This document shows, piece by piece, positions 25,605 through 36,145 of a stretch of DNA of 64,000 nucleotides. Positions within the stretch are counted from its first letter, which is position 1; every line of letters begins with the position of its first letter. This DNA is from Bacteroidota bacterium (lineage in GTDB: Bacteria; Bacteroidota; Ignavibacteria; Ignavibacteriales; Melioribacteraceae), in contig JAMCSN010000269.1 in NCBI GenBank assembly GCA_023381535.1, positions 1-64,000 on the forward strand, written 5' to 3'. Position numbers and translations under genes: made by a program. A model generated the notes under the pieces. It saw nothing but the letters and a program-made list of their open reading frames with translations. It made no database searches and was not told where the DNA came from.

Positions 25605-27413
25605 TTACGCCAGTTTACCAAGATTGAATCTCTTTCGTTCATTTGCATCCAGATGAAGCTTTCTTAAACGGATAGATTTTGGCGTAACTTCCACCATCTC
25701 ATCTTCCTGAATATATTCAAGCGCTTCTTCTAATGTGAACTTTATTGCCGGAGTAATTTTAACTGCCTTATCCGAACCGGATGCACGCATGTTGGAAAGT
25801 TTTTTTCCTCTTTGAATGTTCACTTCGATATCGTTTTCTTTGCTGTGTTCGCCGATGATTTGACCTTTGTAAACAACTTCACCCGGATCGATAAAAAATT
25901 TGCCACGGTCTTGCAGTGAATCGATTGCGTAAGCCGTTGAGGCGCCTTCATCCATCGAAATCATTACGCCGTTCGTAGATTTGTTGATTGCACCTTTAAA
26001 ATATTCATACTGGAAAAATCTGTGGTGCATTACTCCCTCGCCAGAAGTCGCGGTTAGAATTTTTGTACGCAGACCAACTATTCCTCGTGTCGGAATATGG
26101 AATTCTAATTTGTTCATGTTCCCTTTGTTTTCCATCTTCACCATTTCGCCGCGGCGCTGACCAACAAGTTCGATAACTTTGCCGGCAGATTCGGTAGGAA
26201 CATCAACAACCAAGACTTCAATCGGCTCGGCTTTCTTGCCATTGATTTCTTTGTAGATCACCTTTGGGTCACGGACTTGAAGTTCATATCCTTCGCGTCT
26301 CATGTTCTCAATCAAAATTGAAAGATGCAGAATTCCTCGTCCCGAAACTTTGTACGAATCCGGCGAACTTGTATCGTGAACACGCATCGCAACATTGTGC
26401 TCGAGCTCTTTGTACAATCTATCTCTCAGTTGGCGGGACGTAACATACTTTCCTTCTCTACCGTAGAACGGTGAATTGTTAACGGTAAATGTCATACTGA
26501 TAGTCGGTTCATCAATTTCGATAAACTCTAACGGCTCCGGATTGCTTGCATCGGCAATCGTATCGCCAATATCTATATCTTCGATGCCGACGATTGCACA
26601 AATATCTCCGCACTGAACTTCTTCAACTTCAACTCTACTTAATCCATCGAAGACGAACAATTGTTTTGGACTCGTTTCATGAATCGATCCGTCGCGCTTG
26701 ATGATAGAAAGTTTTTCCGTTTTTCTCAACGTTCCTCTAAAAACTCTTCCGATGCCGATTCTGCCGACATAGTCGCTGTAATCTAAAGTCGTGATTTGAA
26801 TTTGAGTGTCGCCTTCCGTAACCGGCGGAGAAGGCAGATCATTAATTATTGATTCAAGAAGCGGATCGAGATTTTGTTTTTTGTCTTTTAAATCCTTAAC
26901 TGCCCATCCGTCACGACCGCTTGCATAAAGTACGGGAAAGTCAAGCTGATCTTCGTGAGCATCGAGTTCAATAAACAGATCGTAAATTTCATCGAGAACT
27001 TCTACCGGTCTGTTATCGGGTCTGTCAATTTTATTTATAACAATAATTGGTTTGAGATGAAGACTCAACGCTTTCTCTAAAACAAATCTTGTCTGCGGCA
27101 TCGGACCTTCGAACGAATCGACAAGAAGAAGAACTCCATCCGCCATTTTCAGCACGCGCTCAACTTCGCCGCCAAAATCCGCGTGACCCGGAGTATCAAT
27201 CAAATTTATTTTGTAGTCTTTATAAGGTATGCTGATATTTTTTGCAAGAATTGTAATTCCTCTTTCTCGTTCGAGATCATTCGAATCCAAGAATCTTTCT
27301 CTTACAACTTGGTTCTTTCTGAAAACTTGACATTGCTTAAGTATCTGATCAACTAAAGTTGTTTTGCCATGATCTACGTGTGCAATGATGGCAATGTTTC
27401 TAATTTCTTTCAC
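25605..27413 (-). CDS. typA: translational GTPase TypA/BipA
   Basis: 602 residues, normal length. The GTPase motifs are [10 protein letters not shown] (G1), RGITI (G2), DTPGHADF (G3) and NKID (G4), followed by the EF-G-like domain II, domains III and V, and the BipA-specific C-terminal domain. TypA binds the 70S ribosome and affects 50S assembly and stress or cold adaptation. The start is a GTG at 27413 preceded by GGAG with five-base spacing. It stands alone between a sensor kinase and the cytochrome operon. Confidence 0.97.
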   Translation of the reverse strand: MKEIRNIAIIAHVDHGKTTLVDQILKQCQVFRKNQVVRERFLDSNDLERERGITILAKNISIPYKDYKINLIDTPGHADFGGEVERVLKMADGVLLLVDSFEGPMPQTRFVLEKALSLHLKPIIVINKIDRPDNRPVEVLDEIYDLFIELDAHEDQLDFPVLYASGRDGWAVKDLKDKKQNLDPLLESIINDLPSPPVTEGDTQIQITTLDYSDYVGRIGIGRVFRGTLRKTEKLSIIKRDGSIHETSPKQLFVFDGLSRVEVEEVQCGDICAIVGIEDIDIGDTIADASNPEPLEFIEIDEPTISMTFTVNNSPFYGREGKYVTSRQLRDRLYKELEHNVAMRVHDTSSPDSYKVSGRGILHLSILIENMRREGYELQVRDPKVIYKEINGKKAEPIEVLVVDVPTESAGKVIELVGQRRGEMVKMENKGNMNKLEFHIPTRGIVGLRTKILTATSGEGVMHHRFFQYEYFKGAINKSTNGVMISMDEGASTAYAIDSLQDRGKFFIDPGEVVYKGQIIGEHSKENDIEVNIQRGKKLSNMRASGSDKAVKITPAIKFTLEEALEYIQEDEMVEVTPKSIRLRKLHLDANERKRFNLGKLA

Positions 27414-27557
27414 TAATTCTCCGCTCTGCCTGTTGTAGGCAATAAATGTTAAAAAATGGCTGGTAAATTTACGAAATTGAAAGTTACCTTGAAAAGAAAT
27501 GATTCATGCAGCAGATTGGTAGATGTAATAAATTTGGTTTTGAATTCATTGTTATAT

Positions 27558-30500
27558 TCAACTCATAGTTGGTCCTTTCTCAAACGTAACAGTAAATTTT
27601 GATCCCTTACCTTTTTCCGACTGAACGGAAATCTTTGCTTTGTTGAGTTCGCAATACTTCTTAACAAGCGATAACCCCAAACCGTTGCCTTCGTATCTTC
27701 TTGAATAACCTCTTTCTTCCTGCATAAACGGTTCAAACATGTTAGCCATAAATTCTTCCGACATTCCAATTCCCGTGTCTTTAACAATTACCTCTATGCA
27801 TTGGTCTTGACTGCGGTTAATTGTCAATTCGACTTCGCCTTCTCTTGTGTACTTAATCGCATTGTCGATAAGATTAACAAAAATTTGATTAAGACTATAC
27901 CTATCGCCAAGCACAGTCGGTTCAGGAATGTTGCAGAAGATGTTGAAGTTGAGCCCTTTCATTTTTGCCGTAATACCGTATTCGGTTCTAATTGAATCAA
28001 GAACATCCGTCATCAAATCTAACTTTGTCCATGTCGGTTCATATGTTCCGACTTGTATTTCCGAGGAATTCAGTATCAATCCGATTGTTCTTGTCAATCT
28101 TTTGCCGGCGGCTTGTATCCCGTCAAAATATTCGATGATCTCAGGAGTTAGATTTTCGCCAAGTTCATCTTTAAGAAGATTGGCGAAGTTCATCGTAATG
28201 TTCACCGGCGATCTTATTTCGTGAGACATTTGAGCAAGGAATTCGGATTTCAGTTTATTGGCATGTTCGGCTCTATCTTTTGCAGCAAACAGTTCTTCAA
28301 TTAATTTCTTCATCTCGGTAATATCTTCTTTCACCGCAATGAAGTGAGTGATGCTGCCTTGAGCATCTTTTATCGGCGAGATCGATGCTTGTTCCCAATA
28401 CAATTCGCCATTCTTCTTCTTGTTATGAAATTCGCCGCGCCACTCTTTTCCTGCTTTGATAGTCTGCCACATCAGTTGATATTCCTCCGAAGATTTTTCT
28501 CCGGATTTCAGAATACGCGGGTTGTTACCAATTGCTTCTTCGAAAGTGTAGCCTGTAGTTTCCGTGAACTTCGGATTTACATATTCGATTTTGCCGTTTA
28601 GATCTGTGATAATAATTGTTGCGGGGCTCTGTTCTACACCGCGCGAAAGTTTTCTAATTTCTTCTTCCGCTTGTTTTTGTTGTGTTATATCCCGTGCGAC
28701 ACCAAGAATTGAAATGATCTTGTTCGACTCATTCCGCAGAGGAACTAACGAAGTGCCGAGCCAAATCTCTCGATTCCCAAATTTCAATTTTGATTCCTCA
28801 TACAACGGGTTACCGCTTTCTATAACCGCTCTCAAATTTCTCTCTTGTTTTTCGAAAGTTTCTTCAGGGAACAAAGTATTCACATGCATGCCTAACAGAT
28901 CTTTCGGACTTTTCGAAAACTGCTGCGCAGCATAACTGTTTACGTATTCAATCTTCCTATCGATACTCAAGACAAAAATCATTTCCCGTGCAGCTTCGGC
29001 TAACGTGCGATAACGTTCTTCGCTTTGAGCGAGCGCCTGTTCAGCAAGCCTTCGCTTTTCTTCATCCTCTATGTGTTCAAGCGCAAATGAAATATCTTTG
29101 GATAACTCATCAAGCAGCGCAATCTCTTCCGTATCGAAGAATCCTTTTTCATCGGAATATACCGAGAACACGCCGAACGTTTCTCCATGAACAACAAGCG
29201 GCAGCGCGGCGCTAGAGCGTATTCCAAAGCCCAGCAGTTTATCTTTCCATGGCAACATTCTCGCATCACTTTCAACATCATTGCAAATATTGTATTTCTT
29301 TTCGCGTATTGCCGTTCCCGTCGGACCTCTGCCTTCGGGAATGTTAGAATTGACGGAGATTTTGATTTGATCCAAATAATCTTTAGCCGAACCGCAAAGG
29401 GAGGCAACGTTTATCCAATCGCTTTCCTTATCCGGTATGCCGATCCACGCCAATACAAACTTCCCTTTTTCAATTGCAACACAACAACTTTTCTCCAACA
29501 AAATTTCTCTGTTATGCTCTCTTACAATAAGCTGATTAATATCGCTCAGTGTAGCGTAAACTCTGTTAAGTCTCTGAATTTTGAGATCTTTGGTTTTTCT
29601 TTCGCTTATGTCTCTTACGATTCCTTGAAAGAACTTCTTGCCTTCGATTTCTATAAGTCTAGTGCTCGCTTCAACCGGGAAAACGGTTCCATCTTTTTTA
29701 CGGTGCATTGTTTCGAAAACACCGCTTCCGAATGTTTCCACTTCGTTGAAAGCTCCCTGTGTACCTGCAGCCAAATCCGGACTTCCAAAATCATCCGCTC
29801 TCATGTTAAGTATTTCTTCTTTGCTGTATCCGTAAGTTTCCAATACTTTGTCGTTCGCGTCCACTATCCTTCTGTCTGCATCTATCATGAAGATCATATC
29901 GTTTGCATGTTTGATTAAAAGCTCTACATGCTTTGAAAGCAGCTTCTTTTCCGTTTCTAACTCGTACTTGGTTTGGTAGAATTTCTTTTGTTCATGTTTC
30001 CAAACTAATATTAATATAACGGCAACTATCACCATCAAAAGAACAACTACAGTCCCAGTTACAAAAGCTCTAAACCTCAGAGGCGCATATATTTCATCCG
30101 CATCCTCTTTGGTTATTATGAACCAGTCGGTACCTTCAATTTTATTTAGGTACGATAGGACTGTTATTCCTCTATAATCTTTACCTTCAAAGAATCCCTC
30201 CTTGCCAAGTATAAGTTTTGTAGCAGGTAATAAAGTATCCTTCATAGATAATTTAAAATTCAGCGGTGCATTTTTTTTGAAACGCAGCTCGTTTAAGAAA
30301 ACAACGGAATCCCCTTCGCGTCTGACTAATGCCGTCTCACTGCTTTTTGCATATCCTTCCCAGTTTTGTATCAAAGGAAACAAAAACTTCCGGGGTTCAA
30401 TCCGGATAAATAAAATGCCTGCCAACGGTTGTCCGGTTTGTTCTATGTCAAACAATGGAATAGCCATGTCAATATGTGCAATATTTGCAGTTTCAGACCG

Positions 30501-30962
30501 GTGAATATCTGAAATTATTATAACCCTATTGCTTACTGCTTCGGCTATTAGCTGCTTTCCCAGGGAACCGGGTGGCGCAAATGGTTTTGCTGAAACCACT
30601 TTTTGGAGATTATCGCTGAAAAAAGCTGCCTGTGCAAAATTGCTGTCCTTGCTAAACGCTTCCAACCAATTGATAATTCTTTTTTTTGAACCAGCTTTGC
30701 CGGCAAATACCAATTTCAGATCTGATATTAACGATTGGTCATTGCGTATGAAGTCTGCTATTTCCAAACGTTCTTTATACCAATCCTTAATCTGTTTCTC
30801 TTTGAGCAAAGAGATCGCTTGAAGTTCAGAATAGATTTTATTGGTTATTTCATCTTTTTGAAGATCAAAGAAAATATAACCGAGCAGCAGCAACACTCCC
30901 GATGATACCAAAAATATGAACAGCAAAATTCGTGAGGTCTTTTTTTCTGCCACTTTACACAC
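27558..30962 (-). CDS. membrane sensor histidine kinase with three PAS domains and a GAF domain
   Basis: 1134 residues. TM1 (about 12-31), a ~265-residue extracytoplasmic sensor region of Cache-like length, and TM2 (about 297-318) are followed by PAS (about 350-465), GAF (about 475-640), PAS (about 650-770) and PAS (about 780-900). The dimerisation/phosphoacceptor domain has SHEIRSPVN (His near residue 914), and the HATPase domain has DNAIKY, GIGM and GNGLGLSL. No receiver domain or adjacent regulator is present, so its output is unknown. The start is a GTG at 30962; another in-frame GTG lies three codons downstream and cannot be excluded. Confidence 0.9.
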   Translation of the reverse strand: MCKVAEKKTSRILLFIFLVSSGVLLLLGYIFFDLQKDEITNKIYSELQAISLLKEKQIKDWYKERLEIADFIRNDQSLISDLKLVFAGKAGSKKRIINWLEAFSKDSNFAQAAFFSDNLQKVVSAKPFAPPGSLGKQLIAEAVSNRVIIISDIHRSETANIAHIDMAIPLFDIEQTGQPLAGILFIRIEPRKFLFPLIQNWEGYAKSSETALVRREGDSVVFLNELRFKKNAPLNFKLSMKDTLLPATKLILGKEGFFEGKDYRGITVLSYLNKIEGTDWFIITKEDADEIYAPLRFRAFVTGTVVVLLMVIVAVILILVWKHEQKKFYQTKYELETEKKLLSKHVELLIKHANDMIFMIDADRRIVDANDKVLETYGYSKEEILNMRADDFGSPDLAAGTQGAFNEVETFGSGVFETMHRKKDGTVFPVEASTRLIEIEGKKFFQGIVRDISERKTKDLKIQRLNRVYATLSDINQLIVREHNREILLEKSCCVAIEKGKFVLAWIGIPDKESDWINVASLCGSAKDYLDQIKISVNSNIPEGRGPTGTAIREKKYNICNDVESDARMLPWKDKLLGFGIRSSAALPLVVHGETFGVFSVYSDEKGFFDTEEIALLDELSKDISFALEHIEDEEKRRLAEQALAQSEERYRTLAEAAREMIFVLSIDRKIEYVNSYAAQQFSKSPKDLLGMHVNTLFPEETFEKQERNLRAVIESGNPLYEESKLKFGNREIWLGTSLVPLRNESNKIISILGVARDITQQKQAEEEIRKLSRGVEQSPATIIITDLNGKIEYVNPKFTETTGYTFEEAIGNNPRILKSGEKSSEEYQLMWQTIKAGKEWRGEFHNKKKNGELYWEQASISPIKDAQGSITHFIAVKEDITEMKKLIEELFAAKDRAEHANKLKSEFLAQMSHEIRSPVNITMNFANLLKDELGENLTPEIIEYFDGIQAAGKRLTRTIGLILNSSEIQVGTYEPTWTKLDLMTDVLDSIRTEYGITAKMKGLNFNIFCNIPEPTVLGDRYSLNQIFVNLIDNAIKYTREGEVELTINRSQDQCIEVIVKDTGIGMSEEFMANMFEPFMQEERGYSRRYEGNGLGLSLVKKYCELNKAKISVQSEKGKGSKFTVTFEKGPTMS

Positions 30963-31100
30963 CCGTTATCTTTCTTTTTTGATTACGAATTGTTGTGCAG
31001 GAAACTTGTTGGGAAACTAATTAATTTTTTTCAATAAAAATAATAGAGAAAAAAACTTAGTACTGAGACTGAAACTGCAAAATATTTTATAGCGTAAAGT

Positions 31101-32243
31101 CTATTTAACGGCAAACTTATAAATTGTTGTCTGTCTGTAAACTTGTCCCGGCTTAATTACAACTGATGGGAAATTCGGTTTGTTGGGCGAATCCGGAAAA
31201 TGCTGCGCTTCCAAACATAAACCGGTTCTGTATTGATACATCACACCGTTTTTACCTTTTACTTTTCCATCAAGAAAATTTCCGGTATAAAATTGCACTC
31301 CGGGTTGGTCAGTCCACATTTCCATAAATCTTCCCGAGGAAGAATCATACACGCTGGCAATTTTCGGAATTAATTCATGATGTTTATTCAAAACAAAATT
31401 GTGATCGTAACCGCGGCCAAGTTTCAGCTGCTCATAATCATCATTGATGCGGGCACCGACTTTTGTTGGCTTACGAAAATCCATGGGAGTACCTTTCACA
31501 TCAGCGAGCTCTCCCGTGGTGATTAACCCTTTATCAACCGGAGTAAATTTATCCGCGTCAATCCACAATTCCTCGTCGAGAATTGTTTTGTTCGGATCGC
31601 CTGTTAAGTTAAAATACGAATGATGAGTTGGATTCAGAATTGTTGTCTTATCGGTTGTCCCGGTGTAATTAATCTTCAGTTCATTCTGATTGGTCAACTG
31701 ATAATTTACTGTCAATTTTACCGTTCCGGGAAAACCTTCTTCTCCATCTTTGCTAACGTAAGACAAAGTAATAGAGGTGCCCAAATTTGATTCATCGGTA
31801 GCATCAACAGCCCATACTTTTTTATTAAATCCTTCCTTTCCGCCGTGAAGCTGGTTTTCGCCGTTGTTGATTGACAGCTGATATTCTTTCCCGTCAAGTT
31901 TAAATTTTCCTTTGCCGATTCTGTTTCCATATCTTCCGATAATAGCACCGAAGTAAGATTTATCGGCAACATAGCCTTCAAGGTTATCGTAACCAAGAAC
32001 AACATCGGCAAATTTTCCGTTTCTATCCGGCACTTCCAAAGAAACAACAGTTGCGCCGTAATTAATAATTTTCGCTTTCACTCCGTTGACGTTGGTTAAA
32101 GTATATTCATACACTTCTCTGCCGTCGGCAAGTTTTCCGAATAATTTCTTTCCAACCATTTGAGCTTCTTCTTTTTTTGATTGGCAGAAAAGGACTGAAA
32201 CAGCGGCAAAGAAAAATATGATTTTTGAAATGTGTTTTAACAT
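31101..32243 (-). CDS. galM: aldose 1-epimerase (mutarotase), predicted lipoprotein
   Basis: 380 residues from the ATG at 32243, chosen because AGGAGG lies six bases upstream and because it opens a lipoprotein signal (MLKHISKIIFFFAAVSVLFC, Cys20 in a VLFC lipobox). Upstream in-frame starts would overlap tkt. The galactose-mutarotase fold is marked by INYGATVVSL, GRYGNRI, NNGENQLHGG, the catalytic His in PTHHSYFNL and the catalytic Glu in GLCLEAQHFPDSPN. It interconverts alpha and beta anomers of aldoses; the lipid anchor puts it in the periplasm or outer membrane. It lies 23 bases after tkt, in one cluster with gnd. Confidence 0.93.
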   Translation of the reverse strand: MLKHISKIIFFFAAVSVLFCQSKKEEAQMVGKKLFGKLADGREVYEYTLTNVNGVKAKIINYGATVVSLEVPDRNGKFADVVLGYDNLEGYVADKSYFGAIIGRYGNRIGKGKFKLDGKEYQLSINNGENQLHGGKEGFNKKVWAVDATDESNLGTSITLSYVSKDGEEGFPGTVKLTVNYQLTNQNELKINYTGTTDKTTILNPTHHSYFNLTGDPNKTILDEELWIDADKFTPVDKGLITTGELADVKGTPMDFRKPTKVGARINDDYEQLKLGRGYDHNFVLNKHHELIPKIASVYDSSSGRFMEMWTDQPGVQFYTGNFLDGKVKGKNGVMYQYRTGLCLEAQHFPDSPNKPNFPSVVIKPGQVYRQTTIYKFAVK

Positions 32244-32266
32244 TTGGAACCTCCTGTAATGAATGC

Positions 32267-34270
32267 TCAAAGCCATTTTCTAATTTTATCGGCAACTTGT
32301 TCGCCGGTGAAGCCGAATTTTTCCGCCAATGTTTGGTACGGTGCAGAAGCGCCGAACCGCGTCATGCCGATTGTTAACAATTTACTTCTGAACAGATCGC
32401 CCCAGCCGGTCATCGATGCTGCTTCAACAACAGCAACGGGAACGCCGTTTGGTACAACGCTGTTTTTATATTCTTCACTTTGTTTTTCAAAAATTTCTTT
32501 TGAAAGAATGGAAACGACACGAACGGAAAGTTTTTCCTCAAGAATTTTCTGCGCTTCCGTGGCAACTGGTAATTCGGAACCGGTTGATGCAATCACGAGA
32601 TCAACCTTCTGACCCTTCTCTTTCGATAAAACGTAACCGCCTTTCAACATATCGCTCGATTTAAAATCAGCTTCGCGCGGAATCGAATTAATTTTTTGGC
32701 GGGTCAAAATCAACGCAACCGGTCCATCTTTATGCGTTAACGCAAAGTACCATGCGGCAGCTGTTTCCAATCCGTCAAAAGGTCTTAACACTGTAACGTT
32801 GGGAATCGCGCGAAGAACCGGAACGTGTTCAATCGGCTGATGCGTTGGTCCGTCTTCGCCAACGAAAATACTATCATGCGTGAAGACATAAGTAACCGGC
32901 AGTTGCATAATTGATGCTAGACGAATAACGGGGCGCATGTAATCGGAAAAAACTAAAAATGTTGCGCCGAATGCTTTGAATCCGCCGTAGAGAGTTATTC
33001 CGTTTAGAATTGAACCCATTGCATGCTCGCGAATTCCAAAATGGAAATTTCTTCCGCTGAATTTTCCGGGCTCGATTGCATCGTATGCTTTCATAAATGT
33101 GTTTGTTGACGGCGCAAGATCAGCCGAACCTCCGACAAAGTTTGGAACCAGTTCGCCGATTTTCTGAATTACTTTGCTCGATAAAACTCTTGTTGCGTTC
33201 GCTTCCTTCGGTGCAGCAGCCAACAATTCTTCAAACAAATTATCGGGAAGCCAGCCGGTTGCAAATTTATTGTAGAGTTCAGCTTGCTCGGGATTTTCTT
33301 TCTTCCATGAATTGAAATCATTCACCCATGAATTGTATTCGGCGATCAAGGATTTTTTTCGCGCGGCAAATAAATCTTTCACTTCATCCGGCACATAAAA
33401 ATCTTTATCATACTGCCATCCTAAATTTTTCTTTGTCTCAATTAGCTCTTCTACTCCCAACGGTGAGCCGTGAACTTCCGGCGTATCAACTTTGTGCGGA
33501 CTTCCGTAACCGATGTGAGATTTGGTAATGATGATCGTCGGTTTTTCTTTTTCAACCTGGGCTAACTTAATCGCTTTACGTATCGCTTCGTGATCATACG
33601 CATCGGTTCGTAAAGTTTGCCAACCGTAAGCTTCAAATCTTTTTTCTATGTTCTCTGAAAAAGTAATTTCCGTTTTACCTTCAATCGTAATGCTGTTATC
33701 ATCATAAAAATAAATTATGTTGCCGACTTTCAAATGTCCGGCAATGGAAGCTGCTTCGTGAGAAATTCCTTCCATCAGATCGCCGTCACTAACTATTCCG
33801 TAAATAAAATGATTTCCGAAAAGTTGTCGTTTATCATTATTGAATCTCGCAGCCATCATCTTTGATGCAATTGCCATTCCGATTCCGTTTGAAAAACCTT
33901 GTCCAAGCGGACCGGTAGTTGTTTCAACGCCGGGTAAATGACGGTACTCCGGATGACCGGGAGTTCTACTTCCCCATTGTCTAAATGATTTCAAATCGTC
34001 AATCGTAACGGCATAGCCGCTTACATGCAGCAGCGAGTAAAGAAGCATCGACCCGTGACCCGCGGATAAAACGAAACGGTCTCTGTTCGCCCATGTCGGT
34101 TCGTCGGGATTGTGTTTTAGAAATTCACTCCAGAGTATCGCGGCAACATCTGCCATTCCCATCGGCATTCCGGGATGACCGGAATTTGCTTTCTGAACAC
34201 CTTCCGCAGAAAGTATCCTAATCGTGTTGGCTGCTAATTTTTTAATATCTGTTTGAGAATTATTATTCAT
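32267..34270 (-). CDS. tkt: transketolase
   Basis: 667 residues, the usual length. The ThDP-binding motif is SDGDLMEGISHEAASIAGHLKVGN-type with a DDN (Mg/diphosphate) about 30 residues on. The N-terminal substrate histidine is in NSGHPGMPMG, the pyrimidine domain has GIREHAMG, and the C-terminal domain is complete. It transfers two-carbon ketol units in the non-oxidative pentose phosphate and Calvin-type cycles. It lies 28 bases after gnd on the same strand and likely forms a gnd-tkt-galM operon. Confidence 0.97.
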   Translation of the reverse strand: MNNNSQTDIKKLAANTIRILSAEGVQKANSGHPGMPMGMADVAAILWSEFLKHNPDEPTWANRDRFVLSAGHGSMLLYSLLHVSGYAVTIDDLKSFRQWGSRTPGHPEYRHLPGVETTTGPLGQGFSNGIGMAIASKMMAARFNNDKRQLFGNHFIYGIVSDGDLMEGISHEAASIAGHLKVGNIIYFYDDNSITIEGKTEITFSENIEKRFEAYGWQTLRTDAYDHEAIRKAIKLAQVEKEKPTIIITKSHIGYGSPHKVDTPEVHGSPLGVEELIETKKNLGWQYDKDFYVPDEVKDLFAARKKSLIAEYNSWVNDFNSWKKENPEQAELYNKFATGWLPDNLFEELLAAAPKEANATRVLSSKVIQKIGELVPNFVGGSADLAPSTNTFMKAYDAIEPGKFSGRNFHFGIREHAMGSILNGITLYGGFKAFGATFLVFSDYMRPVIRLASIMQLPVTYVFTHDSIFVGEDGPTHQPIEHVPVLRAIPNVTVLRPFDGLETAAAWYFALTHKDGPVALILTRQKINSIPREADFKSSDMLKGGYVLSKEKGQKVDLVIASTGSELPVATEAQKILEEKLSVRVVSILSKEIFEKQSEEYKNSVVPNGVPVAVVEAASMTGWGDLFRSKLLTIGMTRFGASAPYQTLAEKFGFTGEQVADKIRKWL

Positions 34271-34298
34271 CAGTTATACCTGTTCAGTTTGAAATAAA

Positions 34299-35831
34299 TT
34301 AAACATTATAAGTTGTTGAAGCAGTTGACCCGCCGTGTCCCGTCCAGTTGGTATGGAAAAACTGTCCGCGTGGTTTGTCAACTCGTTCATAAGTGTGAGC
34401 ACCGAAATAATCACGCTGCGCTTGAAGCAGATTTGCAGGCAGTCTCCCGTTTCTAAATCCGTCAAAATAATTCAGCGCCGTTGTTAATGCCGGAGTCCAA
34501 ATTCCATTCATAACTGCTGCTGAAATTACTCTTCTCCAAGAATCTTGCGAAGCTTCAATTTTTTCTTTGAAGAACGGATCGAGTAATAAGTTCGATAGAT
34601 TCGGATTCTTATCGAATGCTTCTTTTATTTTTCCCAAGAAAGCCGAACGGATGATACAACCGCCGCGCCACATCAATGCGATTCCACCGTTGTTCAAGTT
34701 CCATCCGTTTTCTTTTGCTGCGTACTTCATCAAAACATAACCTTGCGCATACGATACAAGTTTGGATGCGTACAATGCTTGTTTCAAATCTTCGATGAAT
34801 TTCTTTTTGTCGCCGTCAAATTTCGGTTTCGGCCCGCTAAGAATTTTTGATGCTTCAACTCTTTCTTCTTTTGACGCCGAAAGTGTTCTTCCGTAAACGG
34901 CTTCACCAATCAATGTAAGCGGCGCACCGAAATCAAGAGAAGCCAGAACAGTCCATTTGCCCGTGCCTTTCTGTCCGGCTGTATCAAGAATCTTTTCGAC
35001 AAGAGGTTTTCCATCTTCGTCTTTATATGCAAGAATGTCTCTCGTAATTTCTATTAGGTAACTATCCAGCTCTCCTTCGTTCCAATCTTTGAAAACTTGG
35101 TGCATCTCGTCATAGCTCATTCCAAGAAGGTCTTTCATAATCTGGTATGCTTCGCAGATGAGCTGCATATCGCCGTATTCAATTCCGTTGTGAACCATCT
35201 TAACAAAATGACCCGCGCCGTTTTCACCAACCCAATCGCAGCATGGAGTTCCGTCTTCTCCCGAAGGGATGTCCGAATGGACTCCTTTGTCCGAAGGACT
35301 CCTTTCGGAGGAGGATTCCCACACTTTAGCAGCGATTGATTGGAAGATCGGTTTAACAAACTGCCATGCAGCGGGTGAACCGCCGGGCATAATTGATGGA
35401 CCTTTCAACGCACCTTCTTCTCCGCCGGAAACACCCGTTCCGATAAACAGAAATCCTTTGTCTTCCAAATATTTTGTTCGTCTTATTGAATCCGGATAAT
35501 GCGAGTTGCCGCCATCTATTATAATATCACCTTTATCCAAATGAGGAATCAGAAGTTCAATAAAATCATCAACTGCTTGTCCGGCTTTAACCATCAACAT
35601 AATTTTTCTTGGCGCTTTCAGACTTGCAACGAGTTCTTCAATGGAATGTGTTCCGATAATCTTTTTGCCTTTTGCACGACCGCTAACAAAGTGATCGACC
35701 TTATCAACCGTTCTGTTGAAAACTGCGACGGTAAATCCGTGGCTTTCCATATTCAAAACTAAATTCTCACCCATCACGGCAAGACCAACCAATCCAATAT
35801 CCGCTTGGTCAGACGAATTTGTATTACCCAT
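34299..35831 (-). CDS. gnd: 6-phosphogluconate dehydrogenase (decarboxylating)
   Basis: 510 residues. NAD(P) motif GLVGLAVMGENLVLN, substrate motifs DGGNSHYPDS and GTGVSGGEEGALKGPSIMPGG, catalytic Lys/Asn segment GAGHFVKMVHNGIEYGDMQ and C-terminal FHTNWTGHGG are all present, so the enzyme looks functional: it oxidises 6-phosphogluconate to ribulose 5-phosphate and CO2. It is about 40 residues longer than common ~470-residue forms. About 21 residues (171-191) form an in-frame insertion between AAKV and EDGTPC, where E. coli-type enzymes run straight on; its DNA is built of short hairpins. GAGGAG with six-base spacing precedes the ATG. Confidence 0.96.
   Translation of the reverse strand: MGNTNSSDQADIGLVGLAVMGENLVLNMESHGFTVAVFNRTVDKVDHFVSGRAKGKKIIGTHSIEELVASLKAPRKIMLMVKAGQAVDDFIELLIPHLDKGDIIIDGGNSHYPDSIRRTKYLEDKGFLFIGTGVSGGEEGALKGPSIMPGGSPAAWQFVKPIFQSIAAKVWESSSERSPSDKGVHSDIPSGEDGTPCCDWVGENGAGHFVKMVHNGIEYGDMQLICEAYQIMKDLLGMSYDEMHQVFKDWNEGELDSYLIEITRDILAYKDEDGKPLVEKILDTAGQKGTGKWTVLASLDFGAPLTLIGEAVYGRTLSASKEERVEASKILSGPKPKFDGDKKKFIEDLKQALYASKLVSYAQGYVLMKYAAKENGWNLNNGGIALMWRGGCIIRSAFLGKIKEAFDKNPNLSNLLLDPFFKEKIEASQDSWRRVISAAVMNGIWTPALTTALNYFDGFRNGRLPANLLQAQRDYFGAHTYERVDKPRGQFFHTNWTGHGGSTASTTYNV
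35259..35321 (-). repeat. 63-bp in-frame palindromic insert within gnd
   Basis: On the minus strand the segment contains four short hairpins in a row: CTCC-GAAA-GGAG, GTCC-TTC-GGAC, GTCC-ATTC-GGAC and TCCC-TTC-GGGA, with a tandem 17/18-nt unit AAAGGAGTCC(A)TTCGGAC. It encodes residues 171-191 of Gnd, absent from typical homologues by recollection. The length is a multiple of three, so the gene stays open. Confidence 0.7.
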
Positions 35832-36145
35832 TTATTACTCCTCGTTCAATTAAAAACTTTGCCGACTAATCAACATTGTAAAAGTTACGTGTGCAAAGGT
35901 AACACTTTATATTTTTTTTTGCGTTAAGAGTCTCATGCTTTTTGTTGGTCGGGGATTGCCTGTTTGAAGTATCAACATCAAAGCTGAATTTGCCGATGAC
36001 CCGTATTGGAGAATGTTAACTTGCTGTAAACTATAGTAAATGGATGCGAAATTATTTTAACCAAGAAAGCTTGAACAAGCTCTGTGAGGTATATAGGTAA
36101 GTTAGATTTAAGTTTGCAGTTGGATTTTTTCCAAGCAATAATTTT
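35832..36145. other. 314-bp intergenic region upstream of gnd
   Basis: No credible ORF. It contains the presumed gnd promoter area on the minus strand and the 3' flank of the large glycosyltransferase gene. No strong terminator hairpin was seen. Confidence 0.5.
35894..35901 (-). promoter_or_regulatory. candidate -7 element of the gnd-tkt-galM promoter
   Basis: TACCTTTG on the minus strand is an exact match to the Bacteroidota -7 pattern TAnnTTTG, 63 bases before the gnd start. A TTTG at the expected -33 distance is not present, so the call rests on one element. Confidence 0.35.

Noticed and set aside
29187..29918. 243-codon open frame antisense to the large sensor kinase
   Set aside because: It is fully inside a well-supported kinase gene, shows no domain, signal or ribosome binding site, and is a frame shadow.
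35259..35321. Sequencing error or frameshift in gnd
   Set aside because: The extra segment is exactly 63 bp and the frame and all downstream motifs are intact.
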